Source of the DNA: Prorocentrum cordatum
Lineage: Eukaryota > Sar > Dinophyceae > Prorocentrales > Prorocentraceae
Direction of reading: 5' to 3'
DNA: 47,500 bases
NCBI GenBank assembly: GCA_963575745.1
Contig: CAUYUJ010003938.1
Location: 1-47,500, forward strand
The translations under genes and the position numbers were made by a program. The notes below the pieces were generated by a model that searched no databases, was not told where the DNA came from, and was given only the letters and a program-made list of their open reading frames with translations. This document shows positions 1 through 8,740 of this stretch, one piece after another (position 1 is the stretch's first letter; each line of letters begins with the position of its first letter).

Positions 1-1
1 C

Positions 2-49
2 GAGGTGCGGGGAGAGCGGGAGGCCAGGCAGGCGGAGCTGAGTGCGCAG
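2..49 (+). CDS. Candidate coiled-coil exon at the window edge (partial)
   Basis: Reading from base 2 gives EVRGEREARQAELSAQ, a charged, Glu/Arg/Ala/Leu-rich stretch like the other coiled-coil pieces on this strand. Its 5' end is cut by the window. If the exon stops after the CAG at 47-49 it is 16 codons, in phase, and the next bases are GC rather than GT; dinoflagellates are known to use GC donors. No stop is present for some distance, so the 3' limit is a guess. It may be one exon of the long coiled-coil gene proposed here, or chance GC-rich sequence. Confidence 0.3.
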
Positions 50-339
50 GCGCGGCGGGGGCCCTCCTGCGGAGGGCGCGCCCCCCCCTCCCCCCTCCCC
101 TCGGGGGCGGCCAAGGAGGAGGTGACGACCCGAGGGGAGTGTTCGCTACAGTCGAGAGTATGATTAGTAGGTCGACCCCTCCAAATCGAGGGGGGCCCTC
201 GTGTCCTATGTGTGTGTGTGTGTGTCGCGGTCCACGTCCTCTGCCGTCCTGGGGCGGCGTGGCCTTCGGAAGGGTCTTGTGTTCTCCCGCGTGTCCTCTT
301 CGATCGAGCCCGACCGTTCTCGGCGGCCGTCTGGCCACG

Positions 340-680
340 CGGCGCTTTCCAGCGGCTGCGCCTCGTCGAGGGCCTCTCTGCGGGTGCCCCCGATCGTCCC
401 GCAGGGCTGCTGGAGGCCCGAGCTGTGACCCACGAACCACCAGGCGTCGAAGAGGGGGGCGGGGTGACTGGGAGGGGGGGGCGGATAGCGTCGCCGCCGT
501 GGCCGGGGCCATCACATCTCCTCGGATGCCATGGCCCCCCTCTCCTTCCTCCAGCGCATCCTCTGGCGCCCCCCGCCGCGCCCCTGGGCCGCGCGCACGA
601 CGCGGGCTGTGATCTGCGACCCCCCTCGTGGACGCCCGCCCCCCCCCCCCCCTCCTCCAGCGCTCGGGGCCGACGTCCCC
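340..680. repeat. Dispersed repeat, first copy (second copy near 42.36-42.57 and 43.56-43.65 kb)
   Basis: Bases 345-420 (CTGCGCCTCGTCGAGGGC core, then a CGATCGTCCCGCA block) resemble 43575-43650. Bases 480-680, with the GGGGCCATCA start and GGGCCGCGCGCACG core, resemble 42410-42560. The order of the two blocks differs between the sites. No protein is convincing here: every frame is open only because of extreme GC. Bases 50-340 hold nothing recognisable. Confidence 0.4.
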
Positions 681-910
681 AGAGGCCCCCATCGCTCTGC
701 GGAGATGCCGCGACGGAAAGTCTGCGGGCCGCTGCCGGGCCCCGCCGGGCCCCGGGACCGTCGAGCAGCTGCTCGGGGTGAAGGGCCCGCCCCGGGGAGC
801 GGGCCGGGACCTCTGGGGGCCCCCGCTGCCAGGAGACCGCGCCGGCGGAGGTGTTGTTCGTGGGGGAGGGGGGGCGGAGCTGCCGAGGGGAGCGCGGAGG
901 AGGGTACGAA

Positions 911-1085
911 GGATGAGGAGGAGGAGGAGGAGGAGGGAGAAGGGAGGAGGAAAGGGGAAGGAAAGGAGGAAGGAGGAGAGGAAGAGGGAAGAGGGAGGAG
1001 GAGGAGGAGGAGGAGGAGGAGGAGGAGGAGGAGGAGGAGGAGGAGGAGGGGAGGAGGAGGAGGAGGAGGAAGAAGGAAGGAGGAG
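911..1085. repeat. (GGA)n microsatellite, imperfect
   Basis: A purine-only tract of GGA/GAG triplets with AAG interruptions; it becomes nearly pure GGA from about 991 to 1048. On the plus strand it reads as poly-Glu, poly-Gly or poly-Arg depending on frame, which explains the long open frames here. It is not evidence of a gene. Confidence 0.9.
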
Positions 1086-1798
1086 AAGGATGCAGGAGGC
1101 GGAAGTAGGGGGATGAAGGAGGAGGGAGGGAGCCGTTAAGCTACGACGGCCGCACTGCGATGAGTGAAGAAATTCCCGTTGGCGGTATGCACCGTTTGCG
1201 ACGGAATGACGGCCGAATGCTTGAGGATGTGAAAGCGACACGTCGCACAGAAAACGTAGGTGCACAAAGTCCTTGCGACTGCAGCACGCGACACTGCGTC
1301 ACAATGTGCGGGACGACCATGGTTCGGCTGCTCTCTTTCAACCTGGGAGATTTGTTGCACCTCGTGCCAGCGCCCCCTTTTCCATCCTACTCCCTACCCC
1401 TGGGCTCTCAAGAGCCCGTCCGGCTCTCCCGTTGATGTTGGAGCAGGCGCCGAGCTTGGGCCCCCTCCTCGAAGTCGGAGCTTCTTCTGCCAGGCCAGCC
1501 ACAACTGGGGGAGCCGTGGTTCTTACCCCCCTGGGGGACCCATCGATTCCGACACCCCGCTCGAGAGATCGTCGACGCGGCGGGCTCCCCCGGGGGGGTA
1601 AGGACCTCAGCTCCCCCAGGCACGGCTGGTCGGTTTGCAGCCCGGGTCCGTGCCCGCACGCAGCCCCGCTCCCCCGCAGGACGTGCTGGCCCCCGCTCGG
1701 CGTGCCAGCCCGTGTCTCTGTCGGCCGACTGGGCCTCGTCTCTAATGATGGGCCTGTTTTCCACCACCACCACCACCATAAATTGGAGGGGGAGGGGG

Positions 1799-1970
1799 TC
1801 CTCCTCCTCCTCCTCCTCCTCCTCCTCCTCCTCCTCCTCCTCCTCCTCCTGCTCCTCCTCTTCTCCCTCCTCCTCCTCCTCCTCCTCCTCCCTCCTCCTC
1901 CTCCTCCTCCTCCTCCTCCTCTTCGTCCTCCTCCTCCTCCTCCTCCTCCTCCTCCTTGTCCTACTTCTCC
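1799..1970. repeat. (CTC)n microsatellite
   Basis: A pyrimidine-only tract of CTC triplets with a few G or TT interruptions. It lies between two inverted trinucleotide blocks: CCACCACCACCACC at 1763-1777 and TGGTGGTGGTGGT at 1988-2001. The whole 1760-2005 region could fold as a stem closing over the CTC loop. It directly precedes the coiled-coil exon candidate at 2052. Confidence 0.9.
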
Positions 1971-2051
1971 TCCCCCCCATCCAACTTATGGTGGTGGTGG
2001 TGGAAAACAGGCCCATCATCTTCTGCTGCCTTGGTGCACTCCTCGCCTCAG

Positions 2052-2171
2052 GCCGCGGATGCCGAGTCGAGGCTGGCGGCCATCGCGAGCGACCTGGAGG
2101 ACTTGGCAGCAGCAGCAGGGGCCGCCCGATGTGAGAATGCCGTCTGGAGACGAATCGTGCAGACATCTCGG
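2052..2171 (+). CDS. Candidate coiled-coil exon 2052-2171
   Basis: The sequence follows a pyrimidine-rich acceptor (CTCCTCGCCTCAG) and reads AADAESRLAAIASDLEDL, a heptad-like Leu/Ile/Ala pattern typical of coiled coil. Two donors are possible. GTGAGA at 2131 gives 79 nt and phase 1. GTGGGG at 2172 gives 120 nt, 40 codons, phase 0. The second matches the phase 0-0 habit of the other candidates but the first matches the donor consensus better. Partner and function are unknown; by composition it belongs with the segments at 15342, 18246, 18493, 32652 and 41841. Confidence 0.4.
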
Positions 2172-2974
2172 GTGGGGTGGTAGAACGAAGGCAGGATCGG
2201 GATCGAGTCCGATCGGTGTACATCGAGAATCTCCGAGATCCGGCGGTTCTGAGGGATCTATCGGGCGCCGTGGCCTTCTCACAGTGCTGCCGCGAACGCT
2301 CCTTGAGAGCGTTCTGGAACGCTCTGGAGCGATGTCTCTCAATCTTGGACCCGATGTTGGCGGGGTGGGGCGTCGTACTGTCACGCGCGAATTCTAGTCT
2401 GGGCATTCTGGCAAACGCTCGCGGCAAGTCGGGAGCTGACCTACTATAATTGCGTGCAAGCCGATCTGCCGCACGCGCGTGACTTTGGGGTTCACGCTGC
2501 AGGCCGACCCCATCCAACGTGTCTGCAAGAAGCTCCGCCTCACGGCTACGAACGGCCAGGGGGATTGATCGAAGAAGAGGACTGTTGGAGGCCTACCTTC
2601 GTCGCCCCCCCCCCCCACCAGGTTCTGTTTCGATCCAGTCGGTCCGATCTGATATTGATTCCGCCCGGCCCAGTCAGAGTCGCTGCCGATATTCCGACGA
2701 CCTGATGTGGCCAGATGTTTGCCTGATTCTGGTGTGCATCCTGGCGCGGCCCGTCCGATTCGATCCCGATTCCGTGCCGATCGCGGGCAGGTCCGACGCG
2801 CACTCCACTGCCCATCGGCCGTTGAACGTAGATACTTTGGGAGTCCCAGATTCCAATCTACTTGAAGCGCCTTCCTACTTCAATGATCGAGTGGCTTCAC
2901 CTTTCCCGTCCTCTTCATGGGGCGGGCGGCGACCCAATCTATGTTCAACGCCTTCCCACTTCATGTTCCTACCT

Positions 2975-3152
2975 ACAGTCGGGGCCCTGAAGAAGGAACC
3001 CTTTTCGTTGCGGAGGGGCCCCGCGTTCCTTAAGTGTTTCACAGCTTGCCTCAGGCTTTCCTTATGTTGCCGACAGGAAGTCGAAGGTTAACTTATGGAA
3101 AAAAGAGGCCTCGTTCCCTATTTTGGGTTCCTTAGGTCAAGGCCCCGACTGT
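2975..3152. mobile_element. TIR element family F1, copy 1 (178 bp)
   Basis: The ends ACAGTCGGGGCC and GGCCCCGACTGT are inverted repeats. The inversion runs about 27 bp inward with a few mismatches (GAAGGAACCC against GGGTTCCTT). A second copy of exactly the same length lies at 28893-29070 at roughly 85 percent identity by eye. The short length, TIRs and absence of coding capacity fit a non-autonomous DNA transposon (MITE). It is bordered on both sides by a 34-bp near-identical direct repeat, 2941-2974 and 3153-3186. Confidence 0.75.
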
Positions 3153-3321
3153 ATGTTCAACGCCTTCCTACTTCATGTTCCTGCCTACTTCTTCCCACCG
3201 AGGGGGGCAAGACAAGCTCGCCCGACTCCGTGCCGGCTGCCCCTCCTGCCCCCTGCCCTGCGCGCGGGGGGCAGCGCCCGGCACCTCGCGGCGGGGCCTG
3301 TCGGCCATGCGCAGAGGGGGG

Positions 3322-3511
3322 ACGAGAAGGGGGGGATTGGGAAAGGGGGCGTTCCGAAACCTGCTGCATGCAGCTGGTCTCGGCCTCACCGAGGGGCCCA
3401 CTCCTCGATGCATGGCCGCCTCCGGCGCCGGGAGGCGCCGGGAAGATCAGCTGCGTGAGCTGATTCTCAACTCCCCCCTTTGCTATCCCCCCCTTTCGCC
3501 CGACCCGACAG
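3322..3511. mobile_element. TIR element family F2, copy 1 (190 bp)
   Basis: This is the counterpart of the element at 6122-6312. They share the GAAGGGGGGGATTGGGAAAG start, the GCTGCATG block, the TCGGCCTCACCGAGGGGCCC core, a small hairpin at the TCAGCT..TGAGCTGA block, and the ATCCCCCCCTTTCGCCCGAC end. It is flanked by a 13-bp direct repeat, GCGCAGAGGGGGG, at 3309-3321 and 3512-3524. The outer bases of the left TIR are altered relative to copy 2, so the element is somewhat decayed. Confidence 0.7.
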
Positions 3512-3526
3512 GCGCAGAGGGGGGCA

Positions 3527-3660
3527 GCGGGAGGGGGGGAAGGCTTCTTAGAAGCACCCCGGATTCACAGGAGGCGCGGGGCTGCTGCATACATGCAAGG
3601 CCGGCGCCTTCTGAGAAGCCGCCCCCCTCTACGACGCCTTCTCATACCCCCCTCTGCGCG
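3527..3660. repeat. Palindrome-rich repeat related to family F10
   Basis: The segment holds CTTCTTAGAAG near 3543 and CCTTCTGAGAAG near 3607, the same palindromic words found in the F10 elements at 18.9, 19.7 and 36.9 kb. The ends are not clear. The following stretch, 3660-3960, is GC-rich and open in several frames on both strands, with no recognisable product. Confidence 0.4.
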
Positions 3661-3963
3661 CCGCCAAGCCTTCGCACACCCGCCGCACCCGGCCAGGCCC
3701 GTCCTAGGCCCAGGGGTGGCTTCGAGGGCATGCCCCAAGGGGGGGGCAGCCAGGCTTGCCTCTGTATCGAGGCCGCCCCGGCTCGAGGCAGCGTCGCCCT
3801 GTCTGCTGGTGTTGCGACGCCGGCTGCAGTCGCTCTGCGGCTTTCGGAGCAGAGAGGGCCAAGCCAGTCGGGCGTCTGCGCCGCTGCTGGGCCCAAGGTG
3901 GGCCTGGTTGGGGAGCGGTGGACGTGCGCGTGTGTGGAGATTTCTCTTCGCCCTACATTGCTC

Positions 3964-4199
3964 GGGGGCCCTCGAGCGGTGCGGTGACCACACCGTGCGG
4001 TGAGCCCGTGGGGCTTCGGGGTGGCTGCACGGCCTTCTTTGGACTCGAGTCGCTCTCTCCCGGCACTCCTCGGGCGACCGGGGCCTCCGGGGTCCCAGAT
4101 CCGCCCCGCACGGCGACGGACCGTGCGGTGAGCGAATTTCTTTAGGGGTTCTGAGGTCGGTCACCGCACGGTCCGTCGCCGCACCGCGTTGGGGCCCCC
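3964..4199. mobile_element. TIR element family F11, copy 1
   Basis: The ends match as inverted repeats: GGGGGCCC then GCGGTGCGGTGAC on the left, and GTCGCCGCACCGC then GGGGCCCCC on the right. Inside the right half, GGCGACGGACCGTGCGGTGA at 4117-4136 is inverted again at 4161-4180. Related copies lie at 46665-46882 (same strand) and 37115-37265 (opposite strand). Several internal GCG|GTGAG words look like splice donors. Confidence 0.55.
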
Positions 4200-4735
4200 C
4201 ATCTAAGGCAGGGTCGCGTCGTGTCCACGCAGCTGCGACCCCGCCGTGGGCGTTCGAGGTTGAAAGCCGCCAGTGGCCCAGAATCGGCCAAGATTGGAAC
4301 AATCCGTCCAGAGGTCGATAAGCCGCCGATCGTTCAAGATGGAACGATCCACGCGGTGTCAGAAACCAACCTTGGGGTCACGAACCTGCCATACCTCCCT
4401 TCCAGACGTGTGTCGGCGGCTGTGTCCACCGGGGGAAGATCAGCTTGAACTCGGTGATGGGAGTACAGTGCCGTTTTTAATACATGCTCCGCGTGCGGAT
4501 CATGCATTGAAAAGCAAGGAATTAGTATTAAAAACAACGATGAGTTCATGCATACATTTATTCATACATTAATCATGTACTAAAAATCCAATCTAAAAAA
4601 TCGATGTATGAAAAACTGCGCTGTACTATTCGGGCTCCTCCGGTGGCATGGAGATTACCACCAGCACCAAAATCTGGGAGCATCTTCTCTCAGTGGAGGT
4701 ACCCCCCTGTGCTGGTTTTGGTGCCATGTATTCTT
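4200..4735. other. AT-richer spacer, no gene seen
   Basis: Bases 4200-4450 are average GC with short open frames and no motif. Bases 4475-4620 are conspicuously AT-rich for this window and contain ATGCATACATTTATTC-like runs. No RNA gene or promoter element is supported. Confidence 0.5.
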
Positions 4736-4951
4736 GGCCTCCCAAGTGGTGTCCGAGTAGACGGGGTCGGAAGATCGCGCCGCATCGCCGATGCATCGGC
4801 GATGCGGCTCGCTGTGGAGCCCGACTGTCTCCACGCCGACGGCGCCGATGCATCCCCGACGTCGCCTGTGCACCGCCAATGCATCGACGATGCATCAGCG
4901 ATGCGGCGCGGTTCTCCGACCCCATCTGCCCACATCCCACCTTGGGGGGCC
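4736..4951. mobile_element. TIR element family F9, copy 1
   Basis: The ends GGCCTCCCAAG and CTTGGGGGGCC are imperfect inverted repeats. The inversion continues inward through GTCCGAGTAGACGGGGTCGG and CCGACCCCATCTGCC. The interior is built from the palindrome GCATCGCCGATG/CATCGGCGATGC and partial copies of it. A second copy with the same architecture is at 39920-40112. Confidence 0.65.
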
Positions 4952-5097
4952 TCCGAGATGTCCCCTCCTCCCCGGCCCAGGCACGGCCGTGACGATTGAT
5001 GGGGGAGAAGTTCGGGGCGCAATGCAGACGGGGGTCAACGCAGACGGGGGTCAGCCAGGGCACGGGATGCTGCAGGATCTTGCGGAGACCCCTTATG

Positions 5098-5250
5098 GCT
5101 GACCCGGGTTAGCGAGCCGCTCGTGGCCGCGAGGCGGCCGCGCATATTGGCTGACCCGGGCTTGCGAAGACCTGCGTTGCATTTTTTTGTTCTGCATTGC
5201 ACTTTTTGGTTTCCTGCTGACCCGGGTCTGGATTGACCCGGGTCACAAGA
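5098..5250. repeat. Four TGACCCGGGT words
   Basis: TGACCCGGGT occurs near 5100, 5152, 5219 and 5236; the first three are preceded by GC and the last is extended to the palindrome TGACCCGGGTCA. Two copies of CAGACGGGGGTCA precede them near 5025-5055. The spacing is irregular. A repeat relic or protein-binding cluster is possible; nothing here decides between them. Confidence 0.45.
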
Positions 5251-5627
5251 TCCCCGGAGAAGTTCGTACACAGATCACGAGATGTTCTTTTCAATCGTGT
5301 GCGGTCTCGTGTGACATTCTGACGCCACGGCGCCCACCTGCAGCGCCTCCGCCGGCGCAGTTTTTGGCGGGCGCCAGGGTGTGCCAGACGGTCCGGCGCT
5401 GGTCAACGTGAGCGGTGGGTTGCGCCGGAGGCGACTGGAGGGGCACGAGAGCGACAGAGCAGGAAGTGCGAGAAGAGAAGGACGGGGCCCGAGCAGGCTG
5501 TGTAGACAGGCGCGGGAGTGCCGAGGAGGGACATGAAAGCCCCGCTGGCGCACACCTGCAGGTCCGGTGCCGCTCCCTGGCCCGGATGAGCCACCCGAGC
5601 GCCACTCCCTCGGGCGACCGCGCGGAG

Positions 5628-5730
5628 GCGGAGGAGGCGGAGGAGGAGGAGGAGGCGGAGGAGGAGGAGGAGGAGGCGGAGGCGGAGGAGGAGGAGGAGG
5701 AGGAGGAGGCGGAGGAGGCGGAGGAGGGCG
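5628..5730. repeat. (GGAGGC/GGA)n microsatellite
   Basis: A purine-rich tract of GGA triplets with periodic GGC. It runs straight into the coiled-coil exon candidate at 5737, so in one frame a Glu/Ala run would lead into the charged helix. Confidence 0.85.
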
Positions 5731-5736
5731 CCGCAG

Positions 5737-5799
5737 GACGAGCGCCAGCGCTCGGAGGAGCTCGAGCGCAGGGTGGCCGCGCACGAGGAGCGGGAGCGC
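5737..5799 (+). CDS. Candidate coiled-coil exon 5737-5799
   Basis: After GCCGCAG the sequence reads DERQRSEELERRVAAHEE, a strongly charged helix with heptad spacing. A GTGCTC donor at 5800 would make a 63-nt, 21-codon exon, phase 0-0. The helix can also be read on for some 15 more codons (VLAAAAACATPRQE). The acceptor lacks a pyrimidine tract, since a GGA microsatellite lies directly upstream; this weakens the call. Confidence 0.35.
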
Positions 5800-5921
5800 G
5801 TGCTCGCCGCCGCGGCCGCGTGCGCCACGCCGCGGCAGGAGCCGCCGCGCGGGGCGGGAGGCGGGGCGTTTGGAGCCGTCTGCGGTCGGAGGCTGGCCCA
5901 GCATTCATTGGAGCAAAAGTC

Positions 5922-6106
5922 CGCGGTGTGGCGTTGTGTGTTGACTCCATTTGTGCTGTCTTCCCCTTCCTCCCTCCTCCGCTGCGTTCCCCGCGTGCAC
6001 TTTGCCCCTGCGAGTTCCTCTTACCTGCGAGTGGTGCTGACGTAGCGCAGGCGTTCCGAGGCAGCGATCGCGCTTGGAAAAAACAAAAAAAAAAAAAAAA
6101 AAAAAG
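5922..6106 (+). mobile_element. Short A-tailed retroposon (SINE-like or small processed RNA copy)
   Basis: A 185-bp insert ends in an A tract (6078-6105, with one C) and is flanked by a perfect 16-bp direct repeat, CATTGGAGCAAAAGTC, at 5906-5921 and 6107-6122. An A tail with a long target duplication is the signature of target-primed reverse transcription. No open reading frame, DinoSL or obvious tRNA-like box was recognised, so the parent RNA is unknown. Insertion took place at the left edge of the F2 element that starts at 6122. Confidence 0.8.
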
Positions 6107-6121
6107 CATTGGAGCAAAAGT

Positions 6122-6312
6122 CGGGCCGGGCGAAAGGGGGGGATTGGGAAAGAGGGGGGGTACAAAATTTGCTGCATGCTGGTTTCGGCCTCACCGAGGG
6201 GCCCATTCCTCGATACATAGCCGCCTCCGGCGCCGGGAGGCACCGGGAAAATCAGCTACGTGAGCTGATTCTCCACCCCCCCCTTCGCTATCCCCCCCTT
6301 TCGCCCGACCCG
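6122..6312. mobile_element. TIR element family F2, copy 2 (191 bp)
   Basis: The left end CGGGCCGGGCGAAAGGGGGG and the right end CCCCCCCTTTCGCCCGACCCG are inverted repeats of about 25 bp with two mismatches. The element is bordered by the 6-bp duplication AAAAGT at 6116-6121 and 6313-6318. The interior is GC-rich with a TCAGCT-ACG-TGAGCTGA hairpin. There is no coding capacity. It fits a MITE mobilised in trans. Confidence 0.8.
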
Positions 6313-6316
6313 AAAA

Positions 6317-6466
6317 GTACCCATACCTCTACCCTGCGCCCGTTTTCCCCTTCTCGGGCCTCCTCGGCGGCCCTCGTCGCCACCGCTGGGTTCGCCTCGA
6401 AGTCCTGGTCAGAGGGCAGGCACCCAGGGAGAGGTCCAGGGAGTAGCGGTATCGCGGTATCGGTAC
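6317..6466. mobile_element. TIR element family F5, copy 1
   Basis: GTACCCATACCTCTACCC at the left is matched in inverse by GAGTAGCGGTATC..ATCGGTAC at the right. The core GCCCTCGTCGCCACCGCTGG followed by TTCGCCTCGAAGTCCTGGTC is nearly identical to 18705-18740. Weaker relatives of the core are near 15780-15830 and 42260-42310. It directly abuts the F2 element. Confidence 0.6.
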
Positions 6467-7096
6467 CTCTTGGTTTCCCCAAGCACTGGTGCTGGCCAGC
6501 AGGAAGGGCGGGCGGGTTCTAGGTTCTGGTCTCGTCCGTCACTACAAAAAAATTGACAGATACGTCCAATAGAGTTTTTCCGTGGCGTCAGGGGAGGGTA
6601 GCAGTGTATAAGTCGCCACTGAAAGCCAGCGACGTCATACACCGGCGCCATCCCTGGATGTACGCGCAAAGTTCGTCGGAGGGCGTCTGTGTACGTATTT
6701 TCTCGGCGTAGTTCGGGAAGGTTTCTTACCTTCTACGGCCTCCAGGTGCCGTCTCAGGGCCCCCAAGGCAAGACAAGGCAAGAGTGCCGTGCATCCGTGA
6801 AGGACGCGCGGGCAGGAAGCGCAAGCAGCAAGTCGCCGGAGCCGCCGTTGGCGCCTCTGGGAGGAGGGGGAGTGGAGGGGATGGGAGGAGAAAAGGTGCG
6901 CACAAAGAGATTATTCAGATACTCACAGGATCAAGCTTGTGTAATTACGGATTGCACCCACTGCTGCCTGGGCCTCTCTGCGCCGGCGGGGAGCCCAATC
7001 CTTGGGCGTGCCAGCGGCGTTGCACACCACCCGCTTCACCAAGGAGTCGTCTGCTTGCCAAGCAATTCTTCTACATAGCCTGCCTTTGCGATCGCA
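6467..7096. other. No gene seen
   Basis: Mixed sequence without a convincing open frame. It contains GGCAAGACAAGGCAAGAG near 6771-6783, a word that recurs near 8609-8624. It lies beyond the 3' end of the minus-strand LINE fragment and may include its untranslated tail, but no A tract marks an end. Confidence 0.4.
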
Positions 7097-7882
7097 TCAT
7101 GTTGCAGACAGCGGTTTGGATCTGGCACGAGCCAGCACGCTAGCATTCGAAATCCTCCAACAGTAAGAGCGAGGTGCGCCCATGATCTGTCGCATGCACT
7201 TGCAATGAAAAGCGTCAAGCCCTGATCTACCAGTCTTGAACAGCCACAAGGAATTCAAGGAGTAGAGGATCTTGCTCAACACGGAGCTGGTATAGATTTG
7301 CAGTTTCCTTGTCTTGCTGATTGCAGCGTTCTTCCAAATCTTGCACAACTGATGGAATAAACCTTGCCCTTCGCCCAGTTGCCGGTTCAATTCATTTCCC
7401 AATAGCCCGTCGTGTGTGATTGAGCCTCCCGAGTAGATTGCTTCAATAACTCTTCGAATGGGCTCCCCAGGCGGCCTCGTCACCACGCTGTCTGACGACA
7501 TTGAGATCTGCACAGTCTTATCACAGTTGAGCCCCCGACCATATTTGCATCTTTCCAAAACGACAGCATCAAGTAGAGCTTGACAGGTGTCCCCATGCCT
7601 CGGAAGCAACCGCGTCATCTTCGTAGAGCACGTCTCGCGTAACCACATTTTGTGGTTCACCTTGTAGCTGGAGATCGTGAGATGCATCATGGAGCGAGCC
7701 AGGAGGAGATCACAGAAATTACTCTGGCGACGTACCCAAGGCGGGGCAGGAGTAGCTTGGGAGATTTGACGAAAACGCGGCGGCGTGGCATGCATGGACG
7801 CATATACTTCTGCGAGCGGCATTCGGAAGGTTCGCAGGTCCCCAACCAAGGGGAAAAACCATGAGTAACTAACTGAAGCCAT
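7097..7882 (-). pseudogene. LINE-type reverse transcriptase fragment (dead)
   Basis: The minus-strand frame carries the late palm and thumb pattern of non-LTR reverse transcriptases: a LNCDKTVQI block, then AIYSGGSITHDG (usually YLGS...G), LCKIWKNAAISKTRKLQIY, a VLSKILYSLNSLWLF block, and CMRQIMGAP followed by RISNASVLA. The catalytic YADD box is not in this frame. A YEDD-like VLYEDDAVAS lies in another frame at about 7610-7635, so a frameshift separates the active-site box from the thumb. The N-terminal reverse transcriptase motifs and an endonuclease are missing. The function would have been copying element RNA; this copy cannot do so. Confidence 0.75.
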
Positions 7883-7965
7883 AAGTCACGAAGGGAGACG
7901 CAAGGTCCAAAAGGAGACTGTGGGCAAGGGGCTTGCAACGTCGGCGGGGCAGCGACAACGTGACA

Positions 7966-8608
7966 TGGCCACCCAGGGACGGCGAGGTCCCGCTCAGGTC
8001 CGCGCAGTGCCTCACTCCGCTGGACCCACAAGTAGCCTTCGAAAGTGGCGAGCCCTGCCAGCAGCCCTCGAAAGCGGCGACAGTTTTGCAGATCGCAGCC
8101 CCCCAGGAACGGCGAGGTCTCGCTCAGGTCCGCGCGGTGCCTCACTCCGGTGGACCCACCAGCAGCCTTCGAAAGTGGCGACAGTTTGGCAGATCGCAGC
8201 CCCCCGAAGACGGCGAGGTCTCGCGCAGGTCCGCGCGGTGCCTCACTCCGCTGGACACACCAGCAGCCTTCGAAAGTGGCGACAGTTTGGCAGATCGCAG
8301 CCCCCCAGGGACGGCGAGGTCTCGCTCGGGTCCGCGCAGTGCCTCGCTCGACTGCACCCACCGGCAGCCGTCGAAAGCGGTGACACTTTCGCAGATCGCA
8401 GCCCCCCAGGGACGACGAGGTCTCGCTCGGGTCCGCTCGGTGCCCCACTCCGCTGGCCCCACCGGCAGCCTCGAAAGCGGCGACAGTTTCGCAGATCGCA
8501 GCCCCCCAGGGACGGCGAGGTCTCGCTCGGGTCCGCGCGGTGCCCCATTCCGCTGGCCCCACCAGCAGCCCTCAGAAGCGGCGACATTCTCGCAGATCGC
8601 CGCCCCCC
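7966..8608. repeat. Tandem array, about 101-bp unit, six to seven copies
   Basis: The word CAGATCGCAGCC ends at 8100, 8201, 8302, 8403 and 8503, with a variant near 8603. This gives a period of 101 bp (100 once). Each unit contains GACGGCGAGGTCTCGCTC, GGTCCGCGCGGTGCC and TTCGAAAGTGGCGACAG blocks with a few substitutions. Long frames are open on both strands because the unit lacks stops. The 101-bp period is not a multiple of three, so a frame cycles through all readings, which argues against a protein repeat. Confidence 0.9.
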
Positions 8609-8635
8609 AGGCAAGGCAAGAGGATACAAGAAGGA

Positions 8636-8740
8636 GGGGGGGGGGGAGGCGGGAGGAGGAGGAGGAGGAGGACGCGACCGCTGTGCTCCATTCAAAACCA
8701 ATAATTACCCAACCAAGGAGGGTTGGGAATAATTGAGGAT
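8636..8740. repeat. G tract, GGA tract and short hairpin
   Basis: A run of G and GGA triplets (8636-8671) is followed by an imperfect hairpin at 8701-8736: AATTACCCAACC pairs with GGTTGGGAATAATT. It marks the transition from the 101-bp array to the copia relic. Confidence 0.5.

Noticed and set aside
139-1139. Several long plus-strand open frames of 150-200 codons
   Set aside because: They arise from extreme GC and the GGA tract; composition is Arg/Pro/Gly with no motif, and all three frames are open together.
1408-2517. A 369-aa minus-strand frame
   Set aside because: It runs through the CTC/GAG microsatellite as poly-Glu or poly-Arg and through unrelated sequence on both sides.
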